NCBI GenBank assembly: GCA_913774725.1
Contig: CAJYIG010000375.1
Location: forward strand, 1-6,509
Length of the DNA: 6,509 nt
From: an uncultured Curtobacterium sp.
GTDB taxonomy: Bacteria > Actinomycetota > Actinomycetes > Actinomycetales > Microbacteriaceae
Direction: 5' to 3'
In this document: piece after piece, positions 1-5,564 of the stretch
Position numbering within the stretch: the first letter of the stretch is position 1
Layout of the letters: the number at the start of each line of letters is the position of its first letter
Notes under the pieces: model-generated
Told to the model about the DNA's origin: nothing
Seen by the model: the letters and a program-made list of their open reading frames with translations, nothing else
Databases searched by the model: none
Translations under genes and position numbers: made by a program

Positions 1-38
1 ACGGGAGGCACGGTGCCAGCTGGCACCGTGCCTCCCGT
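1..38. terminator. Perfect 38-bp palindrome, probable bidirectional terminator hairpin
   Basis: The first 38 bases are exactly self-complementary, with two 19-base arms meeting at the centre CAGCTG. As RNA this would fold into a very stable GC-rich hairpin with an effective AGCT loop, on either strand. No T-run follows, so if it terminates transcription it does so in the T-tail-less manner common in actinobacteria. It may end the gene to the left, which lies outside the window. The palindrome may extend further left; base 39 is C, so one more pair would need a G just before the window. A mobile palindromic repeat is the alternative reading. Confidence 0.65.
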
Positions 39-101
39 CCGTCGTCCAGTCGTCACCCGTCATCGGCGACCGTCCAGACGGACTGTGCACCTCAGCCCTG
101 A

Positions 102-117
102 TCAGCCGAAACGCTGA
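102..117. promoter_or_regulatory. Dyad-symmetric site TCAGC-N6-GCTGA
   Basis: TCAGC (102-106) and GCTGA (113-117) are inverted repeats around CGAAAC. The site overlaps an 8-bp palindrome, CTGATCAG, at 98-105. Its place just upstream of the operon and next to a second dyad suggests a binding site for a dimeric regulator. The arms are short, and no regulator gene is in view, so this is only a candidate. Confidence 0.25.
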
Positions 118-121
118 CAGA

Positions 122-137
122 TGTTCATGGATGAACA
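122..137. promoter_or_regulatory. Dyad-symmetric site TGTTCAT-GG-ATGAACA, candidate operator
   Basis: Two perfect 7-base arms flank a 2-base centre, giving a 16-bp dyad with an A/T content unlike the surrounding DNA. The loop is too small for a good RNA hairpin, so a protein-binding operator is more likely than a terminator. It lies 84 bases upstream of the first start codon of the operon, where a repressor or activator could act. The regulator family cannot be told from the sequence. Confidence 0.4.
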
Positions 138-211
138 GCAGGTGTCGCGGAACTGGCAGGGTCCTGGCAGACCATGTACCCCACCCAAACCACCCCGTTG
201 CGTGCCCCCGA

Positions 212-219
212 AGAGGGGG
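212..219 (+). promoter_or_regulatory. Ribosome binding site that fixes the GtrA start
   Basis: The purine run AGAGGGGG ends one base before ATG 221, with the AGAGG core four bases away. No comparable site precedes the earlier in-frame ATG at 131 or the later in-frame GTG at 341. This supports ATG 221 as the start of the GtrA gene. Confidence 0.6.
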
Positions 220-220
220 C

Positions 221-811
221 ATGACCCGAACCGACACCCCCGTTCTGGTGCCACCCGGCACCGGGTCGGTGCCGACCCCCGTTGCAGTCCCCGCTGCACG
301 CGCTGCCCACCCAGCGGCGCCCGCCGGCCCTGCGGCGACCGTGACCCGACCGACGGTCGCCTCTGGCCTGCGCGCCACGGCGACGCAGCTCGCCTCGTTC
401 GGCACCATCGGCGCCGTCTGCTTCCTCATCGACCTCGGCGTCTACAACCTGCTGCGCGCAACCGTCCTGCCCGACGGCCCGATCGCCGCGAAGATCGTCT
501 CCGCCGTCGTCGCCACCGCGGTCGCCTGGTTGGCGAACCGCTCCATCACGTTCCGCTCGCAGCGGCAGGTCGGCCGGAAGGAGACCCTCCGCGAGGGGCT
601 CCTCTTCGCTGTCACGAACGTCGTCGGCCTCGGCATCGCCGCGGCCTGCCTGTTCGTCTCGCACTACGTCCTCGGCTTCACCCCGACCCTCGCCGACAAC
701 GTCGCCGGCAACGGGGTGGGCCTCGTCCTCGGCACCGTCTTCCGGTTCGTCGCGTACAAGGCCCTCGTCTTCCGTTCCACCGACGCTCACGCGAAGGAGC
801 ACGCCGCATGA
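221..811 (+). CDS. GtrA family membrane protein
   Basis: A 196-residue polytopic membrane protein. GtrA proteins are small four-helix membrane proteins thought to help move or present polyprenyl-phosphate-linked sugars for cell-surface glycan assembly. Residues 1-50 are a Pro/Ala/Thr-rich, probably disordered cytoplasmic tail. The domain covers about 55-186, with hydrophobic helices near 59-79, 88-106, 124-147 and 158-178. Family signs include the FGTIGAVCFLID segment at 60-71, NRSITF at 106-111 after helix 2, and RFVAYKALVF at 175-184 at the end. The start is set by the purine-rich site at 212-219; the longer frame from 131 would add a leader unlike any membrane protein. The stop overlaps the next start as ATGA (808-811), so translation is probably coupled to the GT2. 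Partner and substrate are not visible; a link to the GT39 enzyme downstream is inference. Confidence 0.9.
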   Translation: MTRTDTPVLVPPGTGSVPTPVAVPAARAAHPAAPAGPAATVTRPTVASGLRATATQLASFGTIGAVCFLIDLGVYNLLRATVLPDGPIAAKIVSAVVATAVAWLANRSITFRSQRQVGRKETLREGLLFAVTNVVGLGIAAACLFVSHYVLGFTPTLADNVAGNGVGLVLGTVFRFVAYKALVFRSTDAHAKEHAA

Positions 812-2319
812 CCATCACCGCCACGCTGCTGACGGCCGCCGGGCCGCTGCTGCAGCCGAACGAGGGGACCGGGCCCGCCGGGAACCTCCCGAACCGCGGG
901 ACCACGGACGTCCCGACGGGAGGCTCGGGGCAGGCCCCGCAGGTCGCCTGGTCGCTGGGTGAGTGGATCGGGTACTCCGCGCTCATCGCCGTCTCCGTGC
1001 TGCTCACGGTGATCGCGCTCACCACGCTGTGGTGGATGCTGCACGCCTGGCGGTCGCGCGACGCGCTCAAGTCGACGAGCTTCAGCCAGACGCCGCGTCC
1101 CGCGGCGCACCGCTTCACGCTGCTCGTGCCCGGTCGGCACGAGCAGGACGTGATGGGCGAGACGCTCGACATGCTCGCGAAGCAGGACCACCCCGACTTC
1201 GAGATCATCGCGATCGTCGGCGAGGACGACCCGGAGACCGACGCCGTGGTGCGCGCCGCCGCCGCCCGGCACCCGGAGCTGATCCGTGTGGTCGTCGACG
1301 ACACCGCACCGAAGAACAAGCCGAAGGCGATGAACCTCGCGCTGCAGTACGCCACCGGTGACATCGTCGGGGTGTTCGACGCCGAGGACGAGGTCTACCC
1401 GAAGCTCCTGTCGCTCGTCGACTCGCGGTTCCAGGAGACCGGCGCCGACGTCGTGCAGGGCGGCGTGCAGCTGATGAACTTCAAGTCGAGCTGGTGGTCG
1501 CTGCGCAACGTGCTCGAGTACTACTTCTGGTTCCGCTCGCGCCTCCACTTCCACGCCGGCTCGAAGTTCATCCCGCTCGGCGGCAACACGGTGTTCGTGA
1601 CCCGCGAGCGGCTCGAGTGGTCGAACGGCTGGGACGCGCACTGCCTCGCCGAGGACTGCGAGCTCGGCGTCCGGCTCTCCGCCGACGGGGCGAAGGTCGT
1701 CGTGGCCTACAGCCCCGAGGCCGTCACCCGCGAGGAGACCCCGCCCACCTTCGCGTCCCTGCTCAAGCAGCGGACCCGGTGGAACCAGGGGTTCCTGCAG
1801 GTCCTCGGCAAGGGGGAGTGGAAGAAGCTGCCGTCCTTCCGTCAGCGCTTCTTCGCCCGCTACATGCTGACGATGCCCTTCATCCAGGCCGCGACCGGGC
1901 TGCTCATCCCGCTCAGTGTCCTGATGATCCTCTTCGTCAAGGTGCCGACCCCGGTCGCGCTCATCTCGTTCATCCCGGTGGCGCCGACGCTCATGCTGCT
2001 CGCCGTCGAGGTCGTCGGGCTCAACGAGTTCGGCCGCATCTACAAGGAGAAGGTCCGCATCCGCGACTACGTGAAGCTCGTCCTCGGCCTCGTGCCGTAC
2101 CAGGTGTTCCTCGCCGCAGCGGCCGTCCGTGCCGTCGTCCGCCACGTGAAGGGGCAGAACGGGTGGGAGAAGACCGAGCACACCGGACAGCACCGCACCG
2201 GTGGCGGGCAGTCCGAGGTCGTCGGGTTCGCATCCGAGCTCACCGGTTCGGCTGCTGCTGCTTCGTCGTCGTCGTCCGAGCGTGAGCTCGCCGGCTCGTC
2301 CGCGGGAGGTGCCCGATGA
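808..2319 (+). CDS. Processive-type family 2 glycosyltransferase, cellulose-synthase-like
   Basis: A 503-residue membrane glycosyltransferase expected to add sugars from a nucleotide-sugar donor to a growing surface polysaccharide and thread it through the membrane. A 48-residue low-complexity start is followed by a hydrophobic segment (about 51-78). The GT-A catalytic domain (about 102-335) shows the LLVPGRHE entry strand (105-112), the donor/metal motif FDAEDE (190-195), GGNTVF (258-263), AEDCELG with the likely base D283, and QRTRW (321-325), the QxxRW signature of cellulose, chitin and hyaluronan synthases. Three hydrophobic segments follow (about 351-378, 382-404, 421-445). There is no PilZ domain; the C-terminal tail is hydrophilic and ends with Ala4-Ser5. 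GAAGGAG at 793-799 sits 8 bases before the start, which overlaps the GtrA stop. Product identity is unknown; beta-glucan is a guess from the GH8 gene nearby. A non-processive cellulose-synthase-like enzyme is possible. Confidence 0.93.
   Translation: MTITATLLTAAGPLLQPNEGTGPAGNLPNRGTTDVPTGGSGQAPQVAWSLGEWIGYSALIAVSVLLTVIALTTLWWMLHAWRSRDALKSTSFSQTPRPAAHRFTLLVPGRHEQDVMGETLDMLAKQDHPDFEIIAIVGEDDPETDAVVRAAAARHPELIRVVVDDTAPKNKPKAMNLALQYATGDIVGVFDAEDEVYPKLLSLVDSRFQETGADVVQGGVQLMNFKSSWWSLRNVLEYYFWFRSRLHFHAGSKFIPLGGNTVFVTRERLEWSNGWDAHCLAEDCELGVRLSADGAKVVVAYSPEAVTREETPPTFASLLKQRTRWNQGFLQVLGKGEWKKLPSFRQRFFARYMLTMPFIQAATGLLIPLSVLMILFVKVPTPVALISFIPVAPTLMLLAVEVVGLNEFGRIYKEKVRIRDYVKLVLGLVPYQVFLAAAAVRAVVRHVKGQNGWEKTEHTGQHRTGGGQSEVVGFASELTGSAAAASSSSSERELAGSSAGGAR
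2251..2277 (+). repeat. In-frame trinucleotide runs in the GT2 3' end
   Basis: Four GCT codons (2251-2262) are followed by four TCG codons and one TCC (2263-2277), encoding Ala4-Ser5 at residues 482-490 of the GT2. The runs are in frame, so slippage by whole units would only alter tail length. They lie in a low-complexity cytoplasmic tail with no motif I recognise. Confidence 0.8.
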
Positions 2320-4304
2320 CCGCCAGCCTCACCCACACCACCGGCATCCCCGTCCGGGGCGCCGGGTCGCTCTCCGGGGTCCGCGGTTGGTTCCGGGTCC
2401 ACGCGGCGAGCCTCGCCTGGCTGCTCCCCGTGCTCGCCGTCACCGTCACGGTGCAGCTCTGGAACATGTCCGGCACGCCGCAGCGCATCGACGACGAGGG
2501 GACCTACACCGCCCAGGCGTGGGCGATCACCAACCTCGGCGAGATCACCCATTACACGTACTGGTACGACCACCCGCCGCTGGGCTGGATCCAGATCGCG
2601 GCGTACACGGCGCTGACCGGCGCGTTCACGCGCTACCCGTTCGCCGTCGAGGCCGCCCGTGAGGCGATGGTCTTCTTCGCCGCGGTCTCGAGCCTGCTGC
2701 TCTTCGTGCTCGCGCGCCGACTGGGCGCAGGTCGCGCGACGGCAGCGGTGGCGGGGCTCGTCTTCGCCCTCTCGCCGCTGGCCCTGCAGTACCACCGCAC
2801 GGTCTACATCGACAACGTCGCGACGCCGTGGCTCCTCGCCGCGTTCGTCCTCGTGCTCAGCCGTCGGCAGCAGCTCGCCGGGTTCGCCGGTGCCGCCGCC
2901 TGCCTCGGCATCGCGGTGCTCTCCAAGGAGACCTACCTGCTGGCGCTGCCGTTCCTGATCTGGATCGCGGTCCGTCGCGCCGACCGGAGCACCCGGCGCT
3001 ACACGCTCAGCGTCGCCGGGGCCGTGCTCGTCGTGATCGGTGGCGGGTACCTGCTGCTCGCCGCCGTGAAGGGCGAGCTCCTGCCCGGCGCGGGCCGCGT
3101 CAGTCTGCTCGAGGGCATCACGTACCAGCTCGGGTCGCGCACCGCCTCCGGCTCGGTGTTCGACGCCGACAGCCTGGCGAACCAGGCCGCCGCCCAGTGG
3201 TGGGCGCTCGACCCCGTGTTCATCGTGCTCGGCTCGGTCGCCGCGGTCGTCGGGCTCTTCCTTCGCCGGGTCCGCCCGATCGCCGCGATGCTCGTGTTCC
3301 TGCTCGCGATGATGTTCCGCCCGAACGGGTACCTGCCCGTGCCGTACGTGATCATGCTCGTGCCCTTCGCGGCGCTGCTCGTCGCGTACACCGCCGAGCG
3401 GGCGGTCCTCGCCCTGGCCGGCCGGACGCGCAGCAACGCACGGACCCGCGTCCGTGGCGTCGCCCGTCGGAGCCTCGGTGCGACGTGGGCCGTCGTCACC
3501 GCCGCAGCACTCGTGGTCGCCGTCCCGCTGTGGGGCACACAGCTCCGCGGGTTCCTGTCGAGCAACCTCGACCTGCCGATGCAGCAGGCCGAGCAGTGGG
3601 TGGGCGACAACGTCCCGAAGTCCTCGCGGCTGCTCGTGGACGACGCCATGTGGGTCGACCTCGTGCGCGACGGCTTCGCCAGGAACAACGTGATCTGGTA
3701 CTACAAGCTCGACACCGACGCCGCCGTGCAGCGTCAGTCGCCGAACGGGTGGAAGGACTCGGACTACGTCGTCACGACGGACTCGATGCGTACCGGCGGG
3801 AACTCCTCGCAGGACGTGACGCAGGCCATCCGGAACTCGACGAGCGTGGCCACGTTCGGCACCGGCGACCAGCAGGTCGACGTCCGGCGCATCCACGCCG
3901 AGGGACTCGCCGCTGCCGACCAAGCCATCACCGCGTCGGCGAACGGGCGGAAGGCGATGGGCACCGAGCTCGCGCAGAACCCGGCGCTGCGGGCTGACGA
4001 GGGCACGAAGTCGCAGTTCCGCGCCGGGCAGGTCGACTCGCGCGCGATGCTCGCCCTCGGTCAGGTACTCGCGGACCGGTCCGTGACGGTCGAACGATTC
4101 CGCCCGCTCACGGGTGAGGACGGCCAGCCCTTCCGTCGACTCGTCGTGCAGGCCGCCGACCGGGCAGATGCTGCTCGTGCCGTCGCCACGTTCGACGCCA
4201 TGAGCGACGGGATCCGCCCGACCGACGTGGAGCGCGACGGCGATCGTGTCGTCGTGACCTACGCCCCGTCCGATCCCACGACGACGCCGACCAGCGCGAC
4301 CTGA
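2316..4304 (+). CDS. GT39/PMT-type polytopic glycosyltransferase with long extracytoplasmic tail
   Basis: A 662-residue integral membrane enzyme of the PMT/ArnT superfamily, which moves a sugar from a polyprenyl-phosphate carrier to a protein, lipid or glycan outside the membrane. The catalytic acidic cluster DDEG (59-62) lies in the first outer loop after helix 1 (about 34-50). HPPLGW (86-91), YHRTVYIDN (159-167) and LSKETYLLALP (202-212) are further family marks. About ten or eleven hydrophobic segments run to residue 406. Residues 408-662 are soluble and probably extracytoplasmic: a usual-looking part with AEQWVGDNVP (425-434), then a second module from about 525 with NPALRADEG (555-563) and GQVDSRAMLALGQ (571-583). 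GGGAGGT at 2304-2310, five bases before the start, is a strong ribosome site, and ATGA overlaps the GT2 stop. Its place suggests it decorates the GT2 product or a linked surface protein. Acceptor and sugar cannot be read from the sequence. Confidence 0.88.
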   Translation: MTASLTHTTGIPVRGAGSLSGVRGWFRVHAASLAWLLPVLAVTVTVQLWNMSGTPQRIDDEGTYTAQAWAITNLGEITHYTYWYDHPPLGWIQIAAYTALTGAFTRYPFAVEAAREAMVFFAAVSSLLLFVLARRLGAGRATAAVAGLVFALSPLALQYHRTVYIDNVATPWLLAAFVLVLSRRQQLAGFAGAAACLGIAVLSKETYLLALPFLIWIAVRRADRSTRRYTLSVAGAVLVVIGGGYLLLAAVKGELLPGAGRVSLLEGITYQLGSRTASGSVFDADSLANQAAAQWWALDPVFIVLGSVAAVVGLFLRRVRPIAAMLVFLLAMMFRPNGYLPVPYVIMLVPFAALLVAYTAERAVLALAGRTRSNARTRVRGVARRSLGATWAVVTAAALVVAVPLWGTQLRGFLSSNLDLPMQQAEQWVGDNVPKSSRLLVDDAMWVDLVRDGFARNNVIWYYKLDTDAAVQRQSPNGWKDSDYVVTTDSMRTGGNSSQDVTQAIRNSTSVATFGTGDQQVDVRRIHAEGLAAADQAITASANGRKAMGTELAQNPALRADEGTKSQFRAGQVDSRAMLALGQVLADRSVTVERFRPLTGEDGQPFRRLVVQAADRADAARAVATFDAMSDGIRPTDVERDGDRVVVTYAPSDPTTTPTSAT

Positions 4305-4316
4305 CCCGGACCCCGT

Positions 4317-4374
4317 GCGAGCGGGCGGAACCGGCAGCGCGGGTCCCGGGTTCGAGCAGGAACCGCCCGCTCGC
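4317..4374 (+). terminator. Hairpin just after the GT39 stop, candidate operon terminator
   Basis: Twelve bases at 4317-4328 (GCGAGCGGGCGG) pair perfectly with 4363-4374, enclosing a 34-base GC-rich interior that can itself fold. The hairpin starts 12 bases after the GT39 stop, a normal place for a terminator. There is no T-run. It is the palindromic part of the first 59-bp repeat copy, so it may be a repeat element that also works as a terminator. Confidence 0.45.
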
Positions 4375-4376
4375 GC
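4318..4376. repeat. 59-bp palindromic intergenic repeat, copy 1
   Basis: This copy matches 4410-4468 at 54 of 59 positions, with differences at 4341, 4349, 4351, 4352 and 4372. Both ends carry the inverted arms CGAGCGGGCGG and CCGCCCGCTCG. Short palindromic repeats of this kind between genes resemble REP/BIME elements. No transposase or target-site duplication is visible. Confidence 0.8.
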
Positions 4377-4409
4377 AACCGCCCCGCGCTCCCGTCCCTC
4401 GTCCGGGGC

Positions 4410-4468
4410 CGAGCGGGCGGAACCGGCAGCGCCGGTCCCGAGCCCGAGCAGGAACCGCCCGCTAGCGC
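4410..4468. repeat. 59-bp palindromic intergenic repeat, copy 2
   Basis: Same orientation as copy 1 and offset by 92 bases. The change to A at 4464 cuts the perfect terminal stem to nine pairs (4412-4420 with 4455-4463). The matched outer parts and divergent centre suggest the terminal arms are the conserved part of the element. Confidence 0.8.
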
Positions 4469-4537
4469 CACCGCCGCCAACGCCGACCAGCACCCGCCAG
4501 CACCACACAGCACCTCCCGAACCGAAGGAGCACCACG

Positions 4538-5434
4538 ATGCACGCACGCACCACCACCGGCACCGCCGCACGCACCGCCGCACGCACCAGCACCCGCACC
4601 ACCGCACGCACCGCCGCACGCACCACCGCCCGCCGTCCGCTCGTCGTCGCCGGGATCGCTGCGGCCGTCGTCGCCGCCACCGTCGGCCTCGCCGTACCGC
4701 AGACCGCCTCGGCCGCGACCGGCACCGACGAGGGCTGGCTCCGCGTCGGCCACCTCTCCCCGGACACCAAGGGCGTCGACGTCGAGCTCACGAGCCTGTC
4801 GGGCGGCAAGACGGTCTTCGAGCTCGACGACGTCACCTACGGCCAGGTCAGCCCGTACCAGGAACTCCCGGTCGGCACCTACGTCCTGTCGATGCGCGCC
4901 GCCGACGCCCCCGACTCCACCCCGGTGATCTCGACCGACGTCCAGGTGCAGGAGGGCAACGCGAACACGGTCGTCGCCTACGGCAAGAACGCCGACCTCA
5001 AGACCACGGCGTTCACCGACGACCTGCAGCAGCCCGGCGACGGCAAGGCGAAGCTCCGGCTCGTGCAGGCTGCGACCACCGCGAAGGAGGTCGACGTCAG
5101 CACCACCGACGGCACCGCCATCGCCGAGGACGCCGCCTTCGGCACCGCGACGCAGTACGCGACGGTCGGTGCCGGCAAGTGGGACCTCGACGTCTCCGGC
5201 AGCGGCCAGCGCGGGACCGCCGAGGTCGACCTCGCCGGCAACACCGTCTCCACGCTCTTCGTCCTCGACGACAGCAAGGGCGACCTGACCGTCGTGCCCG
5301 TCACCGACGCGGCCGCCACGGCAGCGACCCCGTCCGGCGGCGTCCAGACCGGTGGCGGCGGCGCAGCCGCCGACCGTCCGTTCACCGAGTTCACGCACGC
5401 GGTCGTCGCGGCGGTCCGCTCGCTGTTCCACTGA
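4538..5434 (+). CDS. Secreted DUF4397 domain protein
   Basis: A 298-residue exported protein of unknown molecular role; DUF4397 proteins are beta-rich, surface-associated proteins of bacteria. The signal peptide is long: an Arg/Thr/Ala-only start with eight Arg, a hydrophobic core (about 35-53), and a probable signal peptidase I cut after TASA (56-59). RRP at 32-34 before the core gives a weak chance of Tat export. The mature part has two related stretches: WLRVGHLSPDTKGVDVEL (67-84) and KLRLVQAATTAKEVDVS (172-188), each followed by a conserved-looking strand pattern (VGTYVLSMR 112-120; GAGKWDLDVS 211-220). A Gly/Ala/Thr-rich linker (about 258-278, with GGVQTGGGG) leads to a short amphipathic end, AVVAAVRSLFH. 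No LPxTG sortase motif or terminal membrane helix is present, so attachment is unclear. AAGGAG at 4525-4530 supports the start. It may be transcribed separately from the operon upstream. Confidence 0.87.
   Translation: MHARTTTGTAARTAARTSTRTTARTAARTTARRPLVVAGIAAAVVAATVGLAVPQTASAATGTDEGWLRVGHLSPDTKGVDVELTSLSGGKTVFELDDVTYGQVSPYQELPVGTYVLSMRAADAPDSTPVISTDVQVQEGNANTVVAYGKNADLKTTAFTDDLQQPGDGKAKLRLVQAATTAKEVDVSTTDGTAIAEDAAFGTATQYATVGAGKWDLDVSGSGQRGTAEVDLAGNTVSTLFVLDDSKGDLTVVPVTDAAATAATPSGGVQTGGGGAAADRPFTEFTHAVVAAVRSLFH
4562..4633 (+). repeat. 12-bp minisatellite coding T-x-x-R in the signal peptide
   Basis: Six consecutive 12-base units encode TAAR, TAAR, TSTR, TTAR, TAAR and TTAR (residues 9-32 of the DUF4397 protein). 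Units 1, 2 and 5 are identical (ACCGCCGCACGC); the others differ by one to three bases. The run forms the positively charged n-region ahead of the hydrophobic core. Whole-unit gain or loss keeps frame and would change only the length and charge of the n-region. Confidence 0.85.
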
Positions 5435-5445
5435 CCGACGGGCCG

Positions 5446-5469
5446 CCGACGGATCGCGTGATCCGTCGG
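5446..5469 (+). terminator. Hairpin after the DUF4397 gene
   Basis: CCGACGGATC (5446-5455) and GATCCGTCGG (5460-5469) form a perfect ten-pair stem with a GCGT loop, starting 11 bases after the stop codon. GGCC at 5441-5444 and 5473-5476 can extend it across a small internal loop. No T-run follows. Position and stability favour a terminator that separates this gene from the GH8 gene. Confidence 0.65.
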
Positions 5470-5477
5470 TCCGGCCT

Positions 5478-5525
5478 GGAGGCGCGGATCACCGCAGCCG
5501 GTCCGCCCGCGTGCACCGCGCCTCC
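5478..5525 (+). terminator. Second hairpin upstream of the GH8 gene
   Basis: GGAGGCGCGG (5478-5487) pairs perfectly with CCGCGCCTCC (5516-5525) around a 28-base interior. It directly follows the first hairpin, so the two could act as a double terminator, or the second could be a leader structure for the GH8 message. Its 3' arm and flank (5513-5531) match 23-41 of the palindrome at the window start at 18 of 19 bases. Confidence 0.4.
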
Positions 5526-5564
5526 CGTCCGACCGTCCCCGACCACCCCGGAAGAGGTGCCGGC

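Larger units (their letters stand above)
39..220 (+). promoter_or_regulatory. Leader region of the gtrA-GT2-GT39 operon
   Basis: These 182 bases contain no convincing gene and must hold the promoter of the downstream operon if transcription starts here. I cannot place -35 and -10 boxes with confidence. The stretch around 98-140 is visibly less GC-rich than its surroundings and carries two dyad-symmetric sites, listed separately. A small inverted repeat CCGTC-CA-GACGG lies at 70-81. Two in-frame or near-frame ATGs at 121 and 131 lack good ribosome sites and would give implausible Arg/Pro-rich leaders. Confidence 0.4.
4305..4537 (+). other. Intergenic region with tandem palindromic repeats and a T-poor leader
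   Basis: This 233-base gap separates the three-gene operon from the DUF4397 gene. Its first 160 bases hold two copies of a 59-bp hairpin-forming repeat, with a smaller inverted repeat GCCCCG/CGGGGC (4381-4386 and 4404-4409) between them. From 4464 to the start codon the + strand has a single T, at 4515. The ribosome site AAGGAG is at 4525-4530, seven bases before ATG 4538. I see no clear promoter boxes. Confidence 0.7.

Noticed and set aside
131..220. Longer GtrA start at ATG 131
   Set aside because: No ribosome site precedes it, it lies inside the dyad site at 122-137, and it would add 30 residues unlike a membrane protein start. ATG 221 has a purine-rich site.
121..807. Upstream extension of the GT2 frame to ATG 121
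   Set aside because: The extension runs through the GtrA gene in another frame and is Arg/Pro-rich. ATG 808 has a good ribosome site and the typical ATGA overlap.
4341..4374. GGTTCGA within repeat copy 1, like a tRNA T-loop
   Set aside because: No acceptor stem, D-arm or anticodon arm can be built around it, and copy 2 of the repeat has a different sequence at this spot.
2067..4619. 850-codon open frame on the - strand, and a 468-codon one at 787-2193
   Set aside because: Both lie opposite well-supported genes with clear family motifs. Their translations are Arg/Gly/Asp-rich without domains, as expected for antisense frames in DNA with strong third-position G/C bias.
4545..4633. CRISPR-like short repeats
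   Set aside because: The 12-base units are contiguous, have no spacers, and are in frame within a signal peptide.
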